The notes beneath the pieces are model-generated. The model had not been told where the DNA came from, did no database searches, and worked only from the letters and a program-made list of their open reading frames with translations. From Ruminococcus sp. (GTDB lineage: Bacteria; Bacillota; Clostridia; Oscillospirales; Acutalibacteraceae), in the NCBI GenBank assembly GCA_017404145.1, contig JAFRCW010000049.1:1-36045 (forward strand): DNA of 36,045 bases, read 5' to 3'. Within the stretch, counting starts at the first letter, position 1, and every line of letters begins with the position of its first letter. This document shows positions 31,853-36,045 of this stretch, one piece after another. The position numbers were made by a program, and so were the translations under genes.

Positions 31853-32503
31853 TTAACGATTCAGCATCTTTTTCGCGCGGGAGAGAAAGACGATATATAC
31901 GATCGACTGCACCAAGCCCAGCGCTTCAGCGAGGAAGGCGATCACACCGGCTATCAGAGACGCTGTCTGACCGCCGAAGATCGCAACAATGATATTGGCA
32001 AGGCAGGTGAGTCCGTAAATGATGGTGATCATAATAAACAAGTGTTTACCGCTCTTGATAATGCCCGGTTCTCCCAGCGCATCAGCCAGATTGATCATGC
32101 CTTGGATCACATAGATGATCACGATCAAATGCAGCAAATCGGTGATTTGCAATACAATATTATACATGATCTGATGTTCACGTAAAATGATCGATAGGAC
32201 GCTTGTGACAACAGCGGCGATCAATACAAAAATCGCTATCTTGAACGATCCCTCGTCCTTAGACGCCTGCGCCATACCGACGACAGACAAAACCGCCGCC
32301 AACAAAGTCAGCACTCCGGAAACCGCCATTGTGATAACAGCAATCATACCGGTAATCTCCAGGCTCTCATCCCCGCTCTCGAGCATCGCCGCGACCGCCA
32401 GCACAACCAATGCACTGATGACCAGTCCGACTCCTCCGATGATATCCAAAATCACCGAGGAAAAAATCTTTTTAATACCTTTTGCCGCATTCGGAAACTG
32501 CAT
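31853..32503 (-). CDS. Hypothetical membrane protein
   Basis: I do not recognise a family. The 216-residue protein has about six hydrophobic segments: near residues 14-42, 52-76, 87-105, 115-138, 150-172 and 180-205. There are no conserved catalytic motifs. Charged residues sit at the ends, and the C-terminus is basic (SRAKKMLNR). AGAAGGA lies about 5 nt before the ATG. It follows the polysaccharide deacetylase gene on the same strand with a 41-bp gap and no clear terminator, so cotranscription is possible. An AT-rich TATAAT is present at 32534-32529 but without a good -35 box. Confidence 0.75.
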   Translation of the reverse strand: MQFPNAAKGIKKIFSSVILDIIGGVGLVISALVVLAVAAMLESGDESLEITGMIAVITMAVSGVLTLLAAVLSVVGMAQASKDEGSFKIAIFVLIAAVVTSVLSIILREHQIMYNIVLQITDLLHLIVIIYVIQGMINLADALGEPGIIKSGKHLFIMITIIYGLTCLANIIVAIFGGQTASLIAGVIAFLAEALGLVQSIVYIVFLSRAKKMLNR

Positions 32504-32544
32504 TTTTCATCCTTCTTTCCAAAATTGTATTATAATAAAAAACG

Positions 32545-33966
32545 TTATCTTGCGTGATAATACTGTACTCCCGCTGTTGGCTCCTCCCCTGTCTTGGCGA
32601 CCATCAGGTCGTGACAGGTAACCAGCTGATACCCTTTCTCGATCAGCTCGGGAACCATTTTCTCCACCGCATCGGCGGTAGAATCATAGATCTCATGCAT
32701 CAGGATGATGTCGCCGTCCTGCACGTGATCCATCACCTCGTCATAGACCGCTTCTGCGTCACGGGTCTCCCAGTCTCTGGTATCGATCGACCAGTAGTAG
32801 GCGGGCATTCCCTCGTTCGCGCATTCCGCAAGGATCGCGTCGGTAGTCATTCCTCCGGGAGAACGGAACGCCGTAGGGTATTTTCCGGTCGCGTCGTAAA
32901 TCGCTTCGCTGCACTTGCGGATATCCTCGGCGGTAACGTCGTCGCCGTAATGGGCATGGTTCCATGTATGATTGCCGAGCTCCATCCCGAGGCTCACTTT
33001 TCGCCTGAGGTTATCGGCGTCATCCTCCGCATAGCAGCCGACCATAAAGAAGGTCGCCTTCGCGCCGTTCTTCTCCAATATATCAAGGATCCTGCCGCCC
33101 GCACCGCCCAGCGGACCGTCGTCAAACGACAGAGCGATCATCGGCTTGGCGGGATCGATATTCGGATCGGTCACGGGAAGATCGGGAACGATCGGCTTTT
33201 GATACACCGTTACCGTTTCCTCTTCACTGTAAGCGCTCTTCATCTCTTTCTCTCTGCTGATATAAGAGCAAACGCGCACAGCGTATTCTTCATTCGGCTC
33301 CAGCTCTTCAATATTCGTCGATACGGTATCCGCGTTTTCAATTCTCAGCGTATGCTCTTTCGTATAATCTTCATCCGTCGTACGGTATTCTACCAGATAA
33401 CCGTCGGCTTTTTCATTGGCGCTCCAATGAGCGTTGATCACTCCTTCCTCATCGGAAGAAAGGGAAAGCTGCTTTATCTGTTCGGGATAGGTCCATACGT
33501 TCTGAAGCACTGCGCTGTTTTCACTCTCGACATATTGATTATACGCAGTGATAAAAAAGCTGTACTGTGCCGCCTGCTCCAAGCCGGAAAGCTCCAGTGT
33601 CAGCGTATCGGGATCTTCAACGGTTTGGAACAAGTCAAAATCGTCACCGCCGTTCTCGCACAGATACAGGTGATAACCGTCCGCCCGCTCCACCTTTTCC
33701 CATGAAAGCCGCATACTGCTGTCGGTGATATCCGACGCGGATAAGGACGCAACCGTATCAATCGGACGGCGGACATAGGTGATCGCCGCAACAGAACCGA
33801 TACCGGCAAGCACGATGAAAACAGCCAGAGAAATCAATACAACTTTCCAAGCTGTTTTCTTTGGCTTTTTCACAGACTTACGCTCATTCTGCTTCGCATA
33901 ACGGCGTGAATCGGAATAAATATTAACGTCGTCAGTGATGTCCGGAATATCGTCAGGTGTTTTCAT
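32545..33966 (-). CDS. Membrane-anchored polysaccharide deacetylase with fibronectin type III domains
   Basis: The 473-residue protein has a cytoplasmic N-terminus and one membrane anchor (residues about 40-64, VVLISLAVFIVLAGIGSVAA). Two fibronectin type III domains follow (about 75-165 and 165-260). A C-terminal NodB deacetylase domain begins at PMIALSFDDGPLGG (near residue 282). It also shows GNHTWNHAHYGDD, the metal-binding histidines, and TAFRSPGG and DGDIILMHE, the remaining NodB motifs. It would remove acetyl groups from peptidoglycan or another surface glycan outside the cell, as PgdA-type enzymes do. GAGG lies 8 nt before the ATG. A TATAAT at 34001-33996 is its likely -10 box. Confidence 0.92.
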   Translation of the reverse strand: MKTPDDIPDITDDVNIYSDSRRYAKQNERKSVKKPKKTAWKVVLISLAVFIVLAGIGSVAAITYVRRPIDTVASLSASDITDSSMRLSWEKVERADGYHLYLCENGGDDFDLFQTVEDPDTLTLELSGLEQAAQYSFFITAYNQYVESENSAVLQNVWTYPEQIKQLSLSSDEEGVINAHWSANEKADGYLVEYRTTDEDYTKEHTLRIENADTVSTNIEELEPNEEYAVRVCSYISREKEMKSAYSEEETVTVYQKPIVPDLPVTDPNIDPAKPMIALSFDDGPLGGAGGRILDILEKNGAKATFFMVGCYAEDDADNLRRKVSLGMELGNHTWNHAHYGDDVTAEDIRKCSEAIYDATGKYPTAFRSPGGMTTDAILAECANEGMPAYYWSIDTRDWETRDAEAVYDEVMDHVQDGDIILMHEIYDSTADAVEKMVPELIEKGYQLVTCHDLMVAKTGEEPTAGVQYYHAR

Positions 33967-34085
33967 AGTGACGCCTCAAAATATATTTTAAGAATATTAT
34001 AACGGATGATAATCGGTTAATAATTCTTTGTAAGAAAAATAAGAATTATATCGAGTCTCGTCGAAATCATATCTTTTCTTCGCTA

Positions 34086-34114
34086 TTGACACCGAAGAAT
34101 CGCAAAGATATAAT
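34086..34114 (+). promoter_or_regulatory. Consensus promoter of the MBL-fold gene
   Basis: TTGACA (34086-34091), a 17-nt spacer and TATAAT (34109-34114) match the vegetative consensus perfectly. The ATG lies 25 nt downstream. Confidence 0.92.
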
Positions 34115-34139
34115 GACGATAGAAAAAGGAGATAAGTAT

Positions 34140-34916
34140 ATGAAGATCACCTCTTTGGCGGAAAACACCGCCTTTGACAAACGCTTTGAAGCAGAACACG
34201 GACTGTCGCTGTATATTGAAACAGAACGCTGTCAAATTTTGTTCGATATGGGACAAAGCGATCTATTTGAAAGAAATGCTGAAAAATGCGGTATTGATTT
34301 ATCAAAGGTAGACTTTGCCGTACTCTCCCACGGTCACTATGACCACGGCGGAGGGCTGAAACGATTCTTAGCGCTGAACCAAACCGCGCCGATCTATCTG
34401 AGCCGCTTTGCCTTTGAACCGCATTATAACGGGAGTGAGAAATATATCGGTCTGGATATTTCTCTAAAAGAAGAAAAGCGGCTTATCTTCACCGGCGACT
34501 CCTATCAAATTGCACCGGGAATCACGCTCCTTTCCTGTAATGACCGCAGCAAAAGAGTTGATCTCGGCAGCTTTGGGCTGAATATGATGGAAAACGATAT
34601 ATTAAAACCTGATGATTTCCGTCATGAACAATATCTGCTCATAGAAGAGAACGGTAAAAAGATACTGTTCAGCGGCTGTTCCCATAAAGGAATTCTCAAT
34701 ATTGTACAGTGGTTTTCTCCCGATGTACTGATCGGCGGGTTTCACTTCTCAAAACTGCCGCTTGATGATACGCTCAAAAGCTATGCGGAAGAACTGAACC
34801 GATATCACACAGACTTTTATACCTGTCACTGTACGGGATGTGAACAGTACCGACTGATGCAGCAGCATATGAAACGTCTCTCCTATCTATCGGCGGGTCA
34901 GACGATCATCATATAG
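34140..34916 (+). CDS. MBL-fold metallohydrolase, DHPRP-synthase-like
   Basis: The 258-residue protein is a metallo-beta-lactamase-fold enzyme. The metal-binding motif is VLSHGHYDHGGGLKRF near residue 60. Later ligands are in FSGCSHKGILNIV (near residue 182) and the C-terminal CHCTGCEQYR. The SHGHYDHGGG form and the C-terminal C-T-G pattern resemble the group annotated as 7,8-dihydropterin-6-methyl-(ribofuranosyl)-aminobenzene phosphate synthase-like. The real substrate is unknown. I start at 34140 because AAGGAG lies 8 nt upstream. An in-frame start farther upstream would sit on the promoter. Confidence 0.88.
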   Translation: MKITSLAENTAFDKRFEAEHGLSLYIETERCQILFDMGQSDLFERNAEKCGIDLSKVDFAVLSHGHYDHGGGLKRFLALNQTAPIYLSRFAFEPHYNGSEKYIGLDISLKEEKRLIFTGDSYQIAPGITLLSCNDRSKRVDLGSFGLNMMENDILKPDDFRHEQYLLIEENGKKILFSGCSHKGILNIVQWFSPDVLIGGFHFSKLPLDDTLKSYAEELNRYHTDFYTCHCTGCEQYRLMQQHMKRLSYLSAGQTIII

Positions 34917-35006
34917 AATTCCTTGAGCGAGAAGAATGACTTTTTGAAAATGATATGATATCATAAAACAAGTCAAAAACAGGTTGTATAAAAATAAGGT
35001 GGTTTT

Positions 35007-35819
35007 ATGTTCGGAGCTGTTTTCGGAGACATTATCGGTTCTTATTATGAGTTTTATCCTACCAAAGATTATCACTTTTCGCTGCATCCGGCTTCATCTT
35101 TTACCGATGACAGTCTGATGACTGCCGCGGTGTGCAGGGCTATCCTGAATAACGATGATGACATCAACTCCTTCGGCTTAAAAAAGCGGGCGTATGAATA
35201 CGCCGTACAATATAAAAGGTACTATTCCCTATGCCCCACCGCGGGATTCGGTCAGATGTTTTCCGCTTGGGCTTCCTCCAAAGAAATGTACCGCCAGAAC
35301 AGCTACGCAAACGGCGGCGCGATGAGAGCCGTACCGATCGGATACGCTTATCACACACTGGAGCAGGTAATGCTGCAGGCGAAAGCAAGCTGTCTGTATA
35401 CGCACGATCATCCCGACGCGATCAAAGGCGCTCAGGCGGTCGCTGTCGCTGTTTTTCTGGCGAGAAGCGGCGAGAGCAAAGCATCTATCAAAGAATATCT
35501 GAGCAAGAAATTCCGCTACGCTCTTGATAGGACAATAGATGAAATCCGACCTCACTATCAATTTGACTGCAAAGCAAGCTACAGCGTACCGCCCGCCATC
35601 ATCGCTTTTTTAGAATCGGAGGATTACGAAAGCGCTGTCAGGAATGCGGTATCGCTTGGCGGTGACGCTGACACCATGGCGTGTATCGCCGGAGGGATCG
35701 CCGAAGCGTACTATCACGAGATACCGCAAAGTATCGCCTCATTCTGCCGCAGTCGGATCGATTCCGCGATCTATTCCACCGTCAAAGAATTTGAACAAAA
35801 ATACCAAGTGCAAGCATAA
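35007..35819 (+). CDS. ADP-ribosylglycohydrolase family protein
   Basis: These enzymes remove ADP-ribose from proteins, nucleic acids or small molecules using two magnesium ions. The 270-residue protein has an N-terminal GAVFGDIIGSYYEF, the first metal motif SFTDDSLMTAAV (near residue 32) and the second SLGGDADTMACIAGGIAEAYY (near residue 217). Both fit the DraG/ARH fold. AAGGTGG lies 4 nt before the ATG. No matching ADP-ribosyltransferase is seen in the window, so its target is unknown. It lies 90 bp after the MBL-fold gene and may be cotranscribed with it. Confidence 0.9.
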   Translation: MFGAVFGDIIGSYYEFYPTKDYHFSLHPASSFTDDSLMTAAVCRAILNNDDDINSFGLKKRAYEYAVQYKRYYSLCPTAGFGQMFSAWASSKEMYRQNSYANGGAMRAVPIGYAYHTLEQVMLQAKASCLYTHDHPDAIKGAQAVAVAVFLARSGESKASIKEYLSKKFRYALDRTIDEIRPHYQFDCKASYSVPPAIIAFLESEDYESAVRNAVSLGGDADTMACIAGGIAEAYYHEIPQSIASFCRSRIDSAIYSTVKEFEQKYQVQA

Positions 35820-35820
35820 G

Positions 35821-35851
35821 AAAAAGCAGAAGCGACCGCTTCTGCTTTTTT
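35821..35851 (+). terminator. Intrinsic terminator of the ADP-ribosylglycohydrolase gene
   Basis: AAAAAGCAGAAGC, loop GACC and GCTTCTGCTTTTTT form a strong stem with a T-run right after the stop codon. Confidence 0.93.
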
Positions 35852-35907
35852 CTAATGTCCTCTGTGTTTTTCCTTTCGCTTTTGCTGTTTGAGTTCGAAC
35901 AGTCTTT

Positions 35908-35970
35908 GATATGCTCCCTTTATGGAAGACAGTGAAATAAAAAACTGTTAACTATGAAGGGAGCATTGTT
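35908..35970 (+). mobile_element. Probable left end of an IS3-family insertion sequence
   Basis: TGCTCCCTT (35912-35920) and AAGGGAGCA (35957-35965) form an inverted repeat just before the transposase gene. The left end of the element probably lies at 35908 or 35912, where a TG occurs, but the right end is outside the window, so this cannot be confirmed. GGGAG also serves as a ribosome binding site. Confidence 0.5.
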
Positions 35971-36045
35971 ATGTCCAGAAAAGGAAAAATTAAACCAGAA
36001 ATAAAATTACAGAAAGTATTAGAATGTTTAGAAGGAAAGATAAGC
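35971..36045 (+). CDS. Transposase OrfA-like protein, N-terminus only
   Basis: The first 25 codons from an ATG read SRKGKIKPEIKLQKVLECLE then GKIS. This looks like the start of a helix-turn-helix transposase subunit of the IS3 family (OrfA), whose N-termini often read S-x-K-x-x-x-P-E-x-K-L-x-x-V. The gene continues beyond the right edge. GGGAG lies 8 nt before the ATG. The identification rests on a short segment. Confidence 0.6.
   Translation, partial: MSRKGKIKPEIKLQKVLECLEGKIS

Noticed and set aside
1..36045. tRNA or rRNA genes
   Set aside because: I saw no tRNA cloverleaf with a CCA-acceptor pattern and no rRNA-like sequence, although a scan by eye can miss a tRNA.

Overview
The window looks like a chromosomal segment of a gut-type Firmicute of the class Clostridia, most likely a Ruminococcus-like member of the Oscillospiraceae. 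I infer this from the S-box (SAM-I) riboswitch on metK, a glmS-class ribozyme, GGAGG-type ribosome binding sites, TTGACA/TATAAT promoters, an MreB paralogue, an XRE-AbrB regulator and a type I dockerin. It is not a prophage or a large mobile island. The only transposase evidence is the first 25 codons of a probable IS3-family element at the right edge. A short MITE-like element and several families of short intergenic repeats are also present.

Layout. Positions 1-4270 (minus): metK (cut by the left edge) with its SAM-I riboswitch, an ATP-grasp protein, alanine racemase and a CofE-like ligase. 4445-7360 (plus): recD2 and comF. 7433-7648: an unusual run of hairpins, followed by mreB (7695-8711). 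8804-10777 (minus): a regulator-ATPase-permease ABC operon with a 16-bp palindromic operator candidate. 10841-13545: a short-chain dehydrogenase, an MscS channel and a PlsC acyltransferase. 13613-14288 (minus): a PqqD-like protein overlapping an S24/S26-type peptidase.

14432-28276 (minus) is the most unusual part. It holds two related surface-protein cassettes. Cassette 1 reads lgt-like gene, 2618-residue secreted beta-helix protein, 51-residue peptide, free-standing dockerin. Cassette 2 reads 1193-residue secreted protein, 48-residue peptide. The two large proteins share N-terminal and C-terminal modules. Both small peptides start with TTG exactly 15 bp after the large gene and align without gaps over their first 24 residues, after which they diverge. 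The two cassettes also have near-identical promoters. Cassette 2 has a leader of about 365 nt with a compact pseudoknot-capable RNA fold that I could not assign to a class.

28486-31624 (plus): a glmS ribozyme stands before a nagB / left-handed beta-helix acetyltransferase / glmM operon. No glmS gene is in the operon. The simplest reading is that NagB runs in the biosynthetic direction here, supplying GlcN6P for cell-wall synthesis, with feedback through the ribozyme. The rest of the window holds a MITE-like element (31625-31781), a membrane protein, a FN3-polysaccharide deacetylase, a metallo-beta-lactamase-fold protein, an ADP-ribosylglycohydrolase and the edge of the insertion sequence.
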